DNA of 64,000 bases from Methylomarinovum tepidoasis (GCF_030294985.1 NZ_AP024718.1:310001-374000); one strand, 5' to 3'; positions 7,574 through 17,102 are shown, counted from the stretch's first letter. Made by a program: numbers and translations. Notes: generated from the sequence alone by a model not told the origin.

Positions 7574-7945
7574 ATGAACCGGCAGCTGTTGGGACTGGCG
7601 GCCGGGCTGGCGGGCGTGGCGGTGATGCTGGGGGCTTTCGGCGCTCACGGCCTGCAGGCGCGGGTGTCGGAACATTTCCTGAGCGTGTGGCAGACCGCGG
7701 TGCGCTATCAGATGTGGCACGCCCTGGGGCTGGGCCTGATCGCCGTGGCGGAACCGGAACTGCCAGGGCTGCGCTGGAGCGTGCGCTTGATGCTGCTGGG
7801 AATCGTGGTATTCTGCGGCACCCTGTATCTTCTGGTGCTCAGCGGCTGGCGCTGGCTGGGGATGATCACCCCCCTCGGCGGCCTGGCGCTGATCGCCGCC
7901 TGGTTGTGGTTGGCCTGGCAATGTTGGAGAGGAAACGATGCGTGA
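7574..7945 (+). CDS. DUF423 family membrane protein
   Basis: A 123-residue small integral membrane protein of the DUF423 family (YwdK-like), role unknown. Four hydrophobic segments and the family blocks LGAFGAHGLQ near the N-terminus and WQTAVRYQMWHALGL are clear. The ATG at 7574 lies eight bases beyond the TnpB terminal hairpin; the nearest purine run (GGGAAA) borders that hairpin. Its 3' end overlaps pepN by eight bases, implying coupling to pepN. Confidence 0.9.
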   Translation: MNRQLLGLAAGLAGVAVMLGAFGAHGLQARVSEHFLSVWQTAVRYQMWHALGLGLIAVAEPELPGLRWSVRLMLLGIVVFCGTLYLLVLSGWRWLGMITPLGGLALIAAWLWLAWQCWRGNDA

Positions 7946-10571
7946 AGGGACCCCCAAAGCGATCCGCCTTGAAGACTATCGCCCACCGGCCTACTGGGTG
8001 GACCGGGTCGCGCTGGAATTCGATCTCGACGCCGACACCACCCGGGTGCGGGCCCACCTGGAAGTGCGCCGGAATCCGGCATCAAGCGACCCCAATGATC
8101 TGATCCTCGACGGCGAGGATCTGGAACTCAGGGCCATCCGCCTCGACGGCCGGCCGCTGGAACCGGACCGCTATCGCCTCGAAGCCGACCGCCTGATCCT
8201 GCCCGGGGCGCCCGAACGCTTCCACCTGGAAACCGAGGTACTGATCCACCCGGCGGCCAACACCCGCCTGGAAGGGCTGTACCTCTCCGAAGGGATGCTC
8301 TGCACCCAGTGCGAGGCCGAGGGATTCCGCCGCATCACCTGGTTTCCCGACCGCCCCGACGTCATGGCCCGTTACCGGGTCACCCTGAAGGCCGACAAGG
8401 CCCGCTATCCGGTGCTGCTGGCCAACGGCAACCTGCTCGATGCGGGAGATCTCGACGACGGCCGCCACTTCGCCGTCTGGGAAGACCCCTTCCCCAAGCC
8501 CAGCTATCTGTTCGCCCTGGTGGCCGGAAGGCTGGAGAAACAGACCGACACCTTCATCACGATGTCGGGCCGTGAGGTGCTGCTGGAACTGTACGTCGAA
8601 TCCCACGATCTGGACAAGTGCGCCCACGCCCTGGACAGCCTCAAACGGGCGATGGCCTGGGACGAGCGGAAATACGGGCGTGAGTACGATCTGGACCGCT
8701 ACATGATCGTCGCCGTCAGCCATTTCAACATGGGGGCGATGGAGAACAAAGGGCTCAACCTGTTCAACAGCCAGTGCGTCCTCGCCCGCCCGGAAACCGC
8801 CACGGACGACGACTTCGAGCACGTTCTCGCCGTGGTCGGCCACGAATACTTCCACAACTGGACCGGCAACCGCATCACCCTCAGGGACTGGTTTCAGCTC
8901 TCCCTCAAGGAAGGATTGACAGTCTTCCGCGAGCAGCAGTTCTGCGCCGACGAGGCATCAAAGGCGGTGCGCCGAATCGAGGACGTCGATCTGCTGCGCA
9001 CCCGCCAGTTTCCCGAGGACGAGGGCCCCCTCGCCCATCCGGTGCGGCCGGATTCGTACATCGAGATCAACAACTTTTACACCATGACGGTGTACGAGAA
9101 GGGCGCGGAAGTCGTCCGCATGCTCTGCACCCTGCTGGGATGGGAACGCTTCCGCAAGGGCATGGACCTCTATTTCGAACGCCACGACGGTCAGGCGGTC
9201 ACCTGCGAGGATTTCCTCAAGGCGATGGAGGATGCAGGCGGCGTCGATCTCTCCCAATTCCTGCGCTGGTACACCCAGGCCGGCACCCCGCATCTGGAGG
9301 TAGCCTGCCATTACGACGCCGAAGCCCGCACCTTCCAGCTCGACATCAACCAGTGGTGCCCGCCGACCCCGGGACAGCCGGAGAAGGAACCGTTCCTGAT
9401 TCCGGTCACCGTCGCCCTGCTCGATCCCGAGGGGCGGGAGCTGCCATTGCAGCTGGAGGGGGAGACCGCCCCTCAGGGAAGCGAACGGGTATTGGCCTTG
9501 TCCGAGGCCCATCACGCCTTTCGCTTCGTCAACGTGGACCGGCCGCCGGTGCTGTCGATCCTGCGCGACTTTTCCGCCCCGGTGAAGCTGGTTCTCGACC
9601 GGCCTCTGGATCAGTGGCACTTCCTCTGGCGCCATGACACCGACCCCTTCAACCGCTGGGACGCGGGCCAGACCCTGATCTCACAGGTGTTGCTGGCGCA
9701 GATCGCACGCAAGGCCGCCGTTCTCGATCCCCGCCTGGTGGAAGGCTTCGCGCCTCTGCTCCAGCAGCCGCTGGCAGACCGCGCCTACACCGCCCTGCTG
9801 CTGCGGCTGCCGGAGGAAGACTATCTGGCCGAACAGATGGACGTGATCGACGTGGACGGCATCCACCGGGCACGGGAAACCGCCCGCCGGGAACTGGCCG
9901 CCACGCTGCGGGAAGACTGGCTGACCTGCTATCACGCCCACCACCGCCCCGAGGAATGGGCCGACACCTCGACCGCTGCCATCGGCCGGCGGCGGCTGAA
10001 GAACACCTGCCTGGCCTATCTGGCATCCCTGGACGATCCGGCCAGCCACGACCTGGCCCTGCAGCAGTACCGCACCGCCCGCTGCATGACCGACCAGCTG
10101 GCCGCGCTGCGGGCCATCGTCTTCGACGCCCATCCGGCCAAGGCGGAAACCCTGGCGGATTTCTACGAGCGCTGGCGGCACGAGCCGCTGGTCATCGATA
10201 AGTGGTTCGCCCTCCAGGCCGCCGATCCCTCCCCCGGCGCCCTGGAACGGGTCAGGAAATTGCTGGCCCATCCGGATTTCGATCTCAAGAACCCCAACCG
10301 GGTGCGCGCGGTGCTGGGGGTGTTCGCGCGCCAGAATCCGGTTCACTTCCACGCCAGGGACGGCGCCGGTTATCAGCTGCTGGCCGACTGGCTGCTGAAA
10401 CTGGACCGGATCAATCCCCAGGTCGCCGCCCGCCTGGCCCAACCGCTCACCGCCTGGCGCCGCTACGATCCCCAGCGGGTGCGACGGATGCAGCAGGCGC
10501 TGGAACGGCTGCGCCAGGCCGACATTTCCAAGGATCTGTTCGAGATCGTCACCAAGGCCCTGGAGGGCTGA
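7938..10571 (+). CDS. pepN: Aminopeptidase N
   Basis: An 877-residue M1-family zinc aminopeptidase that removes N-terminal residues from peptides in the cytoplasm. It shows the exopeptidase motif GAMEN at about residues 266-270 and the zinc site HEYFH (about 302-306) followed 18 residues later by the third ligand Glu in SLKEGLTVF. The length is close to E. coli PepN (870), and the C-terminal helical domain ends as expected. The start overlaps DUF423. The GTG start of the next gene is five bases downstream, with its GGAGG site inside the last codons of pepN. Confidence 0.97.
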   Translation: MREGTPKAIRLEDYRPPAYWVDRVALEFDLDADTTRVRAHLEVRRNPASSDPNDLILDGEDLELRAIRLDGRPLEPDRYRLEADRLILPGAPERFHLETEVLIHPAANTRLEGLYLSEGMLCTQCEAEGFRRITWFPDRPDVMARYRVTLKADKARYPVLLANGNLLDAGDLDDGRHFAVWEDPFPKPSYLFALVAGRLEKQTDTFITMSGREVLLELYVESHDLDKCAHALDSLKRAMAWDERKYGREYDLDRYMIVAVSHFNMGAMENKGLNLFNSQCVLARPETATDDDFEHVLAVVGHEYFHNWTGNRITLRDWFQLSLKEGLTVFREQQFCADEASKAVRRIEDVDLLRTRQFPEDEGPLAHPVRPDSYIEINNFYTMTVYEKGAEVVRMLCTLLGWERFRKGMDLYFERHDGQAVTCEDFLKAMEDAGGVDLSQFLRWYTQAGTPHLEVACHYDAEARTFQLDINQWCPPTPGQPEKEPFLIPVTVALLDPEGRELPLQLEGETAPQGSERVLALSEAHHAFRFVNVDRPPVLSILRDFSAPVKLVLDRPLDQWHFLWRHDTDPFNRWDAGQTLISQVLLAQIARKAAVLDPRLVEGFAPLLQQPLADRAYTALLLRLPEEDYLAEQMDVIDVDGIHRARETARRELAATLREDWLTCYHAHHRPEEWADTSTAAIGRRRLKNTCLAYLASLDDPASHDLALQQYRTARCMTDQLAALRAIVFDAHPAKAETLADFYERWRHEPLVIDKWFALQAADPSPGALERVRKLLAHPDFDLKNPNRVRAVLGVFARQNPVHFHARDGAGYQLLADWLLKLDRINPQVAARLAQPLTAWRRYDPQRVRRMQQALERLRQADISKDLFEIVTKALEG

Positions 10572-10575
10572 CGCC

Positions 10576-11025
10576 GTGCCCAGCCTCCCGCTCAAGGCGT
10601 TTTTCCGCTTCACCGACGCGGTGTTCGCGGTGATGCTGGCCTTCCTGTCCCTGGCGATCCTGCTCGGGGTCGGCAAGCTGTTCCTGCACCTGTGGCCGCT
10701 CATCAAAAGCGGGGCCATCACCGGCAGCTACATCGACATCATCACCGACGTGCTGTCGCTGTTCGTGATCATCGAACTGGCCCGTTCCCTGGCCGAATAC
10801 TTCCACGTCCAGCGCCTGCGCCTGACCTTCATCGCCGACGCCGCCATCGTCTCGGTGCTGCGCGACGTGATGATCGGCCTGTTCCAGAAGAGCCTCACCA
10901 TCGAACTGATCCTGTCCTTGAGTGCTCTGCTGCTGGTGCTGGGGGCGCTTAGAACCTCGGCGGTACTGGTGTTCCAGCGCGAGCGGATGATCGATCGATC
11001 TTTGAGAGGCGAGAATAAGTGTTGA
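10576..11025 (+). CDS. psiE: PsiE-family membrane protein (phosphate-starvation-inducible type)
   Basis: A 149-residue protein with four predicted membrane helices that resembles the PsiE family, a phosphate-starvation-induced protein of unknown biochemical role. It starts with GTG at 10576, behind GGAGG at 10562-10566 within the pepN end. Helices fall near residues 12-36, 52-74, 85-103 and 112-131. Family assignment is by overall pattern, without a diagnostic catalytic motif. The pst operon begins about 1.4 kb downstream, a suggestive but not adjacent context. Confidence 0.65.
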   Translation: MPSLPLKAFFRFTDAVFAVMLAFLSLAILLGVGKLFLHLWPLIKSGAITGSYIDIITDVLSLFVIIELARSLAEYFHVQRLRLTFIADAAIVSVLRDVMIGLFQKSLTIELILSLSALLLVLGALRTSAVLVFQRERMIDRSLRGENKC

Positions 11026-11084
11026 ACCAAATACCGATGATGGCCAAGTCTCCCTTGAGGCAGGACTTGCATAACGCAATTCGG

Positions 11085-12236
11085 TCAAATATCTCCGCAG
11101 GACAACTTCCAGTCATCCAAATCCCACGTCCTGATCTGCCAAAGGAAACCTAAACGCTGCGCCTCAGGACAGATAGCACGAGCTTGCCACCGTCCTTGTC
11201 TGCGCCGGTCAACATACGTGACACCCCATACGGCCTTGCCTGCCGTCACGAAAGGCAGCAAGCGGTCGCACTCATCGTATTCGAAACATTGTTCGTTGAG
11301 GGCCCAGTCGAAGTCGGGTTCCAGTTCCTCCACCAGCTCCAAGGCATTCTTCAGCGCCACCGCCAATCCCCGCTCATGGGCCCAACGGGCAAGAAAACGG
11401 TTGTAACGAAGCTGATCCTCCCGGGTCAAAGGAAAACCGGAGCTATTGCCGTAAGCATCCACGTTGTCCGGTTCCACTCCGTCACAGCCTTTGGCCTTGG
11501 CTAAATCCAAGCGTCGCTGCATGATAGAGGCAAGCACGTCGATCTGACGGACGTCCAACCACCATTCCCCGTACCAACCTTCCAGAGGCTCCCCCTTGAC
11601 CGAATCAGGAAAAGAGCCGGCATCGGGACGCCAGTTCTCAAAGCTACCGGCACTGAAATAACAGACGACCTTTTTCCCCTCGCGATGCAGCGCTGCGATT
11701 GTTGTCGTCGGTGTATCGAACAAATCGATATCGAAGATCTGACTGTCGTCATCTGTATCGAGCTGACCGGTCAATTGCCAGTGCCACGTATCCTGGGGAC
11801 CAGGACGCCAGATAGGCCCTTGATTCACTGTAGGGGCAGACGACCTAACCATATTCCAATCTGCGTCTAAATCCATAGCTACCGCTACCATGGAGTCTGC
11901 TCCCGCCAGATCCGACTTTGCCACCTGCCAATCTATGAACAAATCATTCCCGAAAACCTCCACAACACCGACATATTCCCACTGCCACCCGTCTCCTAGA
12001 TAGCGGTATAACAATCCGTTTTCCAGCAAGTACTCTGCTCCGATTTCCCCTAGGGGGAAACCCGTCGTGGCATCCGCATCGCTGTCCACATAAACTTGAT
12101 GATGGCGGGCAACCTCACCCTCCTCTGTAATCGAAAACCGATAGAATGCGCCTATCTGCCTAACCTGGAGCGAAAGGCTGGCAGCCTGAACCGAAGCCAC
12201 TCCCCAAAGACACAACCACAACCACCGTTGACGCAT
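11085..12236 (-). CDS. Secreted GH114 family protein (endo-alpha-1,4-polygalactosaminidase-like)
   Basis: A 383-residue exported protein. Residues 1-19 form a signal peptide ending near VQAAS. Residues about 20-160 look like a beta-sandwich with an acidic DSDADATTGF turn. The rest matches the GH114 (DUF297) TIM barrel, with blocks VVCYFSAGSFENWRPDAG, GCDGVEPDNVDAYG and NEQCFEYDEC. Relatives cleave galactosamine-containing polymers such as fungal galactosaminogalactan; the substrate here is unknown. ATG 12236 is preferred over 12251 because it starts the signal peptide. Base composition is clearly less GC-rich than pepN or pst, which suggests transfer. It is divergent from pstS. Confidence 0.85.
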   Translation of the reverse strand: MRQRWLWLCLWGVASVQAASLSLQVRQIGAFYRFSITEEGEVARHHQVYVDSDADATTGFPLGEIGAEYLLENGLLYRYLGDGWQWEYVGVVEVFGNDLFIDWQVAKSDLAGADSMVAVAMDLDADWNMVRSSAPTVNQGPIWRPGPQDTWHWQLTGQLDTDDDSQIFDIDLFDTPTTTIAALHREGKKVVCYFSAGSFENWRPDAGSFPDSVKGEPLEGWYGEWWLDVRQIDVLASIMQRRLDLAKAKGCDGVEPDNVDAYGNSSGFPLTREDQLRYNRFLARWAHERGLAVALKNALELVEELEPDFDWALNEQCFEYDECDRLLPFVTAGKAVWGVTYVDRRRQGRWQARAICPEAQRLGFLWQIRTWDLDDWKLSCGDI

Positions 12237-12340
12237 GATCCTGACCTGCAATGTTGTTAACGCTGCGTGATTAATATTCTAACTTACTGATAAGCAACGG
12301 TTGTGATGCATTTCCCAATTTCAAAAGTACCCTGGCATTT

Positions 12341-12374
12341 CTGTCACAATCCAGTAACAGAAGCGCTTTATCCT
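12341..12374 (+). promoter_or_regulatory. Candidate Pho box and -10 of the pst operon
   Basis: CTGTCAC-AATC-CAGTAAC at 12341-12358 resembles the PhoB direct repeat (CTGTCAT, 4-base spacer, CTGTCAT): the first half matches 6 of 7 and the second 5 of 7. A -10-like TATCCT (12369-12374) follows ten bases later, the spacing expected when a Pho box replaces the -35. pstS starts 38 bases further on with an AGGAGG site. PhoB itself is outside the window. Confidence 0.55.
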
Positions 12375-12412
12375 GTGTGCTCTCAAGATCGACTGACAGC
12401 AGGAGGCAGACG

Positions 12413-13459
12413 ATGAAACTGCTCAAGACCGCAACCGTTGCCGCCGTGGGGCTGCTGGCGGTGCAAGCCCTGGCCGCCGGCCGCGATTACATCTACGTGG
12501 TCGGGTCCTCGACCGTCTATCCCTTTACCACCACGGTGGCCGAACACTTCGGCAAGGCGACCGGATTTCCCACCCCTAAGGTGGAGTCCACCGGCACCGG
12601 CGGCGGTATGAAGCTGTTCTGCGCCGGCGTCGGCGTCCAGCACCCGGACATCGAGGACGCCTCGCGCCGGATCAAGAAATCCGAATTCGAGCGCTGCCAG
12701 AAGAACGGTGTCAAGGACATCGTCGAGGTCAAGATCGGCTACGACGGCATCGTTCTGGCCCACTCGCGCAAGGCGCCGCTCAAGTGGGACCTGACCCGCC
12801 GTCAGATCTTCCTGGCCCTAGCCAAGCAGATTCCCAACCCCGAACAACCGGGCAAGCTGATTCCCAACCCCTATCAGAAGTGGAGCCAGATCGACCCCTC
12901 CCTGCCTAACATCGCCATCAAGGTTTACGGCCCGCCGCCCACCTCCGGCACCCGTGACGCCTTCGTGGAACTGGCCATGGAAGGCGGCTGCAAGACCTTC
13001 GGCTGGATCAAGGCCCTCGAACACGAGGACAAGAAACGTTACAAGGCCATCTGCCACGGCATCCGCGAGGATGGCGCCTACGTGGAGGCGGGCGAGAACG
13101 ACAACCTGATCGTGCAGAAACTGGAGGCCGATCCCAACACCCTCGGCATCTTCGGCTACAGCTTCCTCGACCAGAACATCGACAAGATCGCCGGCGCCCG
13201 GGTGGACGGTGTGGCACCGACCTTCGAGAACATCGCCGAGAGCAAATATCCGGTGTCGCGGCCGCTGTTCATCTACGTGAAGAAGGCCCACGTGGGCCTG
13301 ATCCCCGGCATTCCCCAGTTCCTGAACGAGTACACCAGTGAAAAGGCCTGGGGCGACGAGGGTTATCTGACTGACAAGGGCCTGATTCCGATGCCCCAGG
13401 AAGAACGGGAGAAATACCGCAAGATCGCCCGGGAACTGATCCCGCTCAAGTCACTGTAA
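12413..13459 (+). CDS. pstS: Phosphate ABC transporter substrate-binding protein
   Basis: A 348-residue periplasmic phosphate-binding protein for the high-affinity Pst importer. The signal peptide spans about residues 1-23 (MKLLKTATVAAVGLLAVQAL...A). The mature part has the phosphate-loop region YVVGSSTVYPFTTTVAEHF, STGTGGGMKLFC, and the PPPTSGTRDAF motif that binds phosphate. ATG 12413 sits eight bases after AGGAGG; an upstream ATG-like frame start is rejected because it would bury the signal peptide. It begins pstSCAB, divergent from the GH114 gene. It belongs to the PstS subtype that accompanies DUF3708/DUF3333 permeases. Confidence 0.95.
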   Translation: MKLLKTATVAAVGLLAVQALAAGRDYIYVVGSSTVYPFTTTVAEHFGKATGFPTPKVESTGTGGGMKLFCAGVGVQHPDIEDASRRIKKSEFERCQKNGVKDIVEVKIGYDGIVLAHSRKAPLKWDLTRRQIFLALAKQIPNPEQPGKLIPNPYQKWSQIDPSLPNIAIKVYGPPPTSGTRDAFVELAMEGGCKTFGWIKALEHEDKKRYKAICHGIREDGAYVEAGENDNLIVQKLEADPNTLGIFGYSFLDQNIDKIAGARVDGVAPTFENIAESKYPVSRPLFIYVKKAHVGLIPGIPQFLNEYTSEKAWGDEGYLTDKGLIPMPQEEREKYRKIARELIPLKSL

Positions 13460-13485
13460 ACCTCGGCCGTTCCCGTGGGCCCTCG

Positions 13486-13520
13486 GCGGGGATGCGTCCA
13501 GCATTCCCGCTGTTTGCTTT
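13486..13520 (+). terminator. Hairpin between pstS and pstC (attenuator-like)
   Basis: GCGGGGATG (13486-13494) pairs with CATTCCCGC (13502-13510) through nine pairs including one G-U, followed by TGTTTGCTTT. This looks like an intrinsic terminator or a stabilising hairpin and could let pstS be expressed above pstCAB, as seen for binding-protein genes of other ABC operons. Confidence 0.55.
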
Positions 13521-13554
13521 ACAATAGCGACTCCCGTTCAACACCATCGCAGCC

Positions 13555-14937
13555 ATGCAACCACAAACCCTGTTCTGGCTTCTTCTGGCGCTGTCCGCCT
13601 ATGGCTACTATCTTGGCCGCAAGCAGGCGCTGACGGTCAGCGGCGGCAAGATCCGCACGCTCCATTCGCTGCCGGACTATTACGGTTACTACGTCGCCCT
13701 CTGGTGCGCCCTGCCGGCGTTGGCGATCCTCAGTCTGTGGCTGTTGCTCGACGACAAACTCATCCTCCAGTGGGTTCTGGCGGAACTGCCGCCAGCCTAC
13801 CGGAATCTCCCGCAGGACCGCCTCTCCCTGACGGTGAACGTGATCTACAATCTCCTCGCCGGGGAACGTCAGGCCGGCGACGTGGACCCGGCCTTGGTTC
13901 AGGCGGCGGAACACTACCGCCAACTCAAAAGCCTGGGATACCAGGCCCTGACGGTGCTGGTCCTGGCCGGCGCCACTGCGGCCCTGACTTGGGCCCGCCG
14001 GCGCATCTCCCCCAAGCTTCGGGCCCGCAACCGGGTGGAAACCGTCATCCGCATCGCCCTGCTGCTCAGCTCGGTGCTGGCCATTTTCACCACCATCGGC
14101 ATCGTCCTGTCGGTGCTGTTCGAAGCGCTGCGCTTCTTCGAAATGGTGTCGCCGCTGGAATTCCTCTTCGGCCTCAAGTGGAGCCCGCAGATCGCCCTCC
14201 GCGCCGACCAGGTGGGCGCCTCCGGCAGCTTCGGCTTCATTCCCCTGTTGGTGGGCACCTTGCTGATCACCGCCATCGCCATGGCGGTGGCCGCGCCGCT
14301 GGGACTGTTGTCGGCCGTCTATCTGTCGGAATTCGCCCGCACCCGCACCCGCGCCATCGTCAAACCCCTGTTGGAGGTGCTCGCCGGCATCCCCACCGTG
14401 GTGTACGGTTTTTTCGCCGCACTGGTGGTCGCCCCCTGGCTGCGAGACTTCGGCGCCCAGCTGGGCCTGACCATCTCCTCGGAAAGCGCTCTGGCCGCCG
14501 GTCTGGTGATGGGGATCATGATCATCCCCTTCGTGTCCTCGCTCGCCGACGACGCCCTCACCGCCGTCCCCCGCTCCTTGCGGGAGGGGGCTTACGGCCT
14601 GGGGGCGACTCAAGCGGAAACCATCACCGGGGTGTTGCTGCCGGCGGCGCTGCCGGGGATCGTCAGCGGCATGCTGCTGGCGGTGTCGCGCGCCATCGGC
14701 GAGACCATGATCGTGGTGATGGCCGCCGGCATGACCGCCAAACTCACCCTCAACCCCCTGGACTCGGTCACCACCATCACGGTGCAGATCGTCTCCCTGC
14801 TGGTGGGCGACCAGGAATTCGACAGCCCCAAAACGCTGGCGGCCTTCGCCTTGGGGTTGACCCTGTTCGTCATCACCCTGGGGCTCAACCTCGTCGCCCT
14901 TCACGTGGTCAGAAAGTACCGGGAGCAATATGAATAA
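13555..14937 (+). CDS. pstC: Phosphate ABC transporter permease PstC (DUF3708 extension)
   Basis: A 460-residue inner-membrane permease that forms the phosphate channel with PstA. The C-terminal 300 residues are the standard MetI-like permease, with GIMIIPFVSSLADDALTAVP and the EAA loop REGAYGLGATQAET...LPAALPGIVSG. The N-terminal 150 residues form an extra region with three hydrophobic segments that corresponds to the DUF3708 domain known on long PstC proteins; E. coli PstC has 319 residues. It overlaps pstA by eight bases. The extended permease pair defines a distinct Pst subtype. Confidence 0.94.
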   Translation: MQPQTLFWLLLALSAYGYYLGRKQALTVSGGKIRTLHSLPDYYGYYVALWCALPALAILSLWLLLDDKLILQWVLAELPPAYRNLPQDRLSLTVNVIYNLLAGERQAGDVDPALVQAAEHYRQLKSLGYQALTVLVLAGATAALTWARRRISPKLRARNRVETVIRIALLLSSVLAIFTTIGIVLSVLFEALRFFEMVSPLEFLFGLKWSPQIALRADQVGASGSFGFIPLLVGTLLITAIAMAVAAPLGLLSAVYLSEFARTRTRAIVKPLLEVLAGIPTVVYGFFAALVVAPWLRDFGAQLGLTISSESALAAGLVMGIMIIPFVSSLADDALTAVPRSLREGAYGLGATQAETITGVLLPAALPGIVSGMLLAVSRAIGETMIVVMAAGMTAKLTLNPLDSVTTITVQIVSLLVGDQEFDSPKTLAAFALGLTLFVITLGLNLVALHVVRKYREQYE

Positions 14938-16201
14938 CACCCTGGAAACCGTCCGCGCGGGTCTGGCGCACCGGCGCCGCCGGGAAACCCGCTTCCGCTG
15001 GTACGGCCGCATCGCCATTTTCGTTTCCCTGGCCTTCCTGGCCCTGCTGCTGACCAGCATCTTCGCCCGCGGCTACAAGGCCTTCTGGCAGACCGAAATC
15101 GCCGTCGATGTCCATCTCGATCCCGGCGAACTGGTGCCCCCGACGCCGGAACACTTGGCCCAGGCCGACCTGACGGGCCTGGTCAAACGCGCCTTGCGGG
15201 AAGCGTTTCCGGCAGTGAAAAGCCGGCGTCAGAAGCGCGCCCTCTACCGCCTGGTCAGCTCCGCCGCGCCCTACCAGCTGCGCGACTACGTCCTCGCCCA
15301 TCCGCAGGCGATCGGCCGCACCGTGCGCCTGTGGCTCCTGGCGGGGGCGGACGTGGACATGTACATGAAAGGCTATTTCGACGCCAGCGCCCCGGAATCC
15401 GAGCGCCGTCTCAAGGATTACCAGATCGCCTGGCTGGAAAGGCTGAAACGGGAAAACCGCCTGCGGCTGCGTTTCAACCGCTGGTTCTTCCTCAACGGCG
15501 ATTCGCGCGAACCGGAACAGGCGGGCATCCAGGTCGCCCTCAGAGGCTCGATCTACATGATGCTGGTCACCTTCGCCCTGTCGTTCCCCCTCGGCATCGC
15601 CGCCGCCGTCTATCTGGAGGAATTCGCGCCGCGCAACAACGTCTGGGTGGACCTGATCGAAATCAACATCAACAACCTGGCGGCGGTGCCCTCGATCGTC
15701 TTCGGCCTGCTGGGGCTGGCGGTGTTCCTGGGATGGTTCGGTCTGCCGCGTTCCACGCCGCTGGTGGGCGGGCTGACCCTGACCCTGATGACCCTGCCCA
15801 CGGTCATCATCGCCAGCCGCGCCGCCCTCAAGGCGGTGCCGCCGTCGATCCGCTACGCCGCGCTGGGGATCGGGGCCTCGCCGGTGCAGACGGTGTTTCA
15901 CCACGTCCTGCCCCTGGCGCTACCGGGCATGCTCACCGGCGCCATCATCGGCATGGCCCGGGCCCTGGGCGAGACCGCGCCGCTGCTGATGATCGGCATG
16001 GTGGCCTTCATCGTCGATCCGCCCCGGGGACTGCTCGATCCGGCCACCGCCCTGCCGGTGCAGATCTATCTGTGGGCCGACAGCCCGGAACGGGGCTTCG
16101 TGGAGCGCACCTCGGCGGCGATCGTCATCCTGCTGGTGTTTTTGGGTATCATGAACCTGGCCGCCATTCTGCTGCGCAAACGACTGGAACGTCGCTGGTA
16201 A
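14930..16201 (+). CDS. pstA: Phosphate ABC transporter permease PstA (DUF3333 extension)
   Basis: A 423-residue inner-membrane permease and partner of PstC. Residues from about 15 to 200 hold one membrane helix and a periplasmic DUF3333 region; residues from about 200 on are the MetI-like permease with five further helices and the EAA loop [22 protein letters not shown]. coli PstA has 296 residues, so the extension parallels that of PstC. The start overlaps the end of pstC; pstB follows after an 11-base gap with a GGGAG site. Confidence 0.95.
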   Translation: MNNTLETVRAGLAHRRRRETRFRWYGRIAIFVSLAFLALLLTSIFARGYKAFWQTEIAVDVHLDPGELVPPTPEHLAQADLTGLVKRALREAFPAVKSRRQKRALYRLVSSAAPYQLRDYVLAHPQAIGRTVRLWLLAGADVDMYMKGYFDASAPESERRLKDYQIAWLERLKRENRLRLRFNRWFFLNGDSREPEQAGIQVALRGSIYMMLVTFALSFPLGIAAAVYLEEFAPRNNVWVDLIEININNLAAVPSIVFGLLGLAVFLGWFGLPRSTPLVGGLTLTLMTLPTVIIASRAALKAVPPSIRYAALGIGASPVQTVFHHVLPLALPGMLTGAIIGMARALGETAPLLMIGMVAFIVDPPRGLLDPATALPVQIYLWADSPERGFVERTSAAIVILLVFLGIMNLAAILLRKRLERRW

Positions 16202-16212
16202 GGGAGATTTCA

Positions 16213-17046
16213 ATGAGCACCGTGATCGCCGAACGCCATACCGCCCCGGAAACCGACGGCCACCGCACCGTCGGCGACTACACCATCGCCGATCCGCGCA
16301 TCGCCTGCCGCAACGTCAACGTCTTCTACGGCGACAAACAGGCGCTGTTCGACATCAACCTCGACATCGGCCAGCGCGAGGTCATCGCCCTCATCGGCCC
16401 CTCCGGCTGCGGCAAATCCACTTTCCTGCGCTGTCTCAACCGCATGAACGACATCATCGAGGGCTGCCGGGTCGAAGGCGACATCCGCCTCGACGGTCAG
16501 GACATCTACGCCCGGGAGATGGACCCGGTGCTGCTGCGGGCCCAGGTGGGCATGGTGTTCCAAAAGCCCAATCCGTTCCCCAAATCGATCTACGACAACG
16601 TCGCCTACGGCCCACGCATCCACGGCCTGGCGAAGAACCGCACCGAACTGGACGAGATCGTCGAAACCTCCCTGAAACGCGCCGGTCTGTGGAAGGAGGT
16701 GAAGGAGCGCCTCGACCATCCCGCCACCGGCCTGTCCGGCGGCCAGCAGCAGCGCCTGTGCATCGCCCGCACCATCGCGGTCAATCCCGAGGTGGTGCTG
16801 ATGGACGAGCCCTGCTCGGCCCTCGATCCCATCGCCACCGCCACCATCGAGCAGCTGATCGACGAACTGAGCGAGCGCTACACCATCGTCATCGTCACCC
16901 ACTCGATGCAGCAAGCCGCCCGCGTGTCCCAACGCACCGCCTATTTTCACATGGGCAAGCTGATCGAAGTGGGCGAAACCTCGCGAGTCTTCACCAACCC
17001 GCGCCATCCCCTGACCGAGGATTACATCACCGGGCGGTTCGGCTGA
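16213..17046 (+). CDS. pstB: Phosphate ABC transporter ATP-binding protein
   Basis: A 277-residue ATPase of the Pst importer, attached to PstCA on the cytoplasmic face. It shows Walker A (GPSGCGKST), the ABC signature ([14 protein letters not shown]), Walker B ([13 protein letters not shown]) and the switch histidine (VTHSM). An N-terminal tail of about 30 residues precedes the ABC domain. The ATG at 16213 has GGGAG upstream. phoU, which often follows pstB, is absent; a palindromic spacer and a convergent PilZ gene follow instead. Confidence 0.97.
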   Translation: MSTVIAERHTAPETDGHRTVGDYTIADPRIACRNVNVFYGDKQALFDINLDIGQREVIALIGPSGCGKSTFLRCLNRMNDIIEGCRVEGDIRLDGQDIYAREMDPVLLRAQVGMVFQKPNPFPKSIYDNVAYGPRIHGLAKNRTELDEIVETSLKRAGLWKEVKERLDHPATGLSGGQQQRLCIARTIAVNPEVVLMDEPCSALDPIATATIEQLIDELSERYTIVIVTHSMQQAARVSQRTAYFHMGKLIEVGETSRVFTNPRHPLTEDYITGRFG

Positions 17047-17047
17047 G

Positions 17048-17096
17048 GGCCGGTGACACCACGACCCGACATGTCGGTAGCGGAAGTGGTCCGGCC
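17048..17096. terminator. Palindromic spacer between convergent pstB and PilZ genes
   Basis: Nested inverted repeats are visible: GGCCGG (17048-17053) with CCGGCC (17091-17096), ACCAC (17058-17062) with GTGGT (17086-17090), and the perfect 12-bp palindrome CCGACATGTCGG (17066-17077). Its location between convergent genes suggests a bidirectional terminator, although there is no strong U-tract on either side. Confidence 0.45.
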
Positions 17097-17102
17097 GAAG
17101 GC

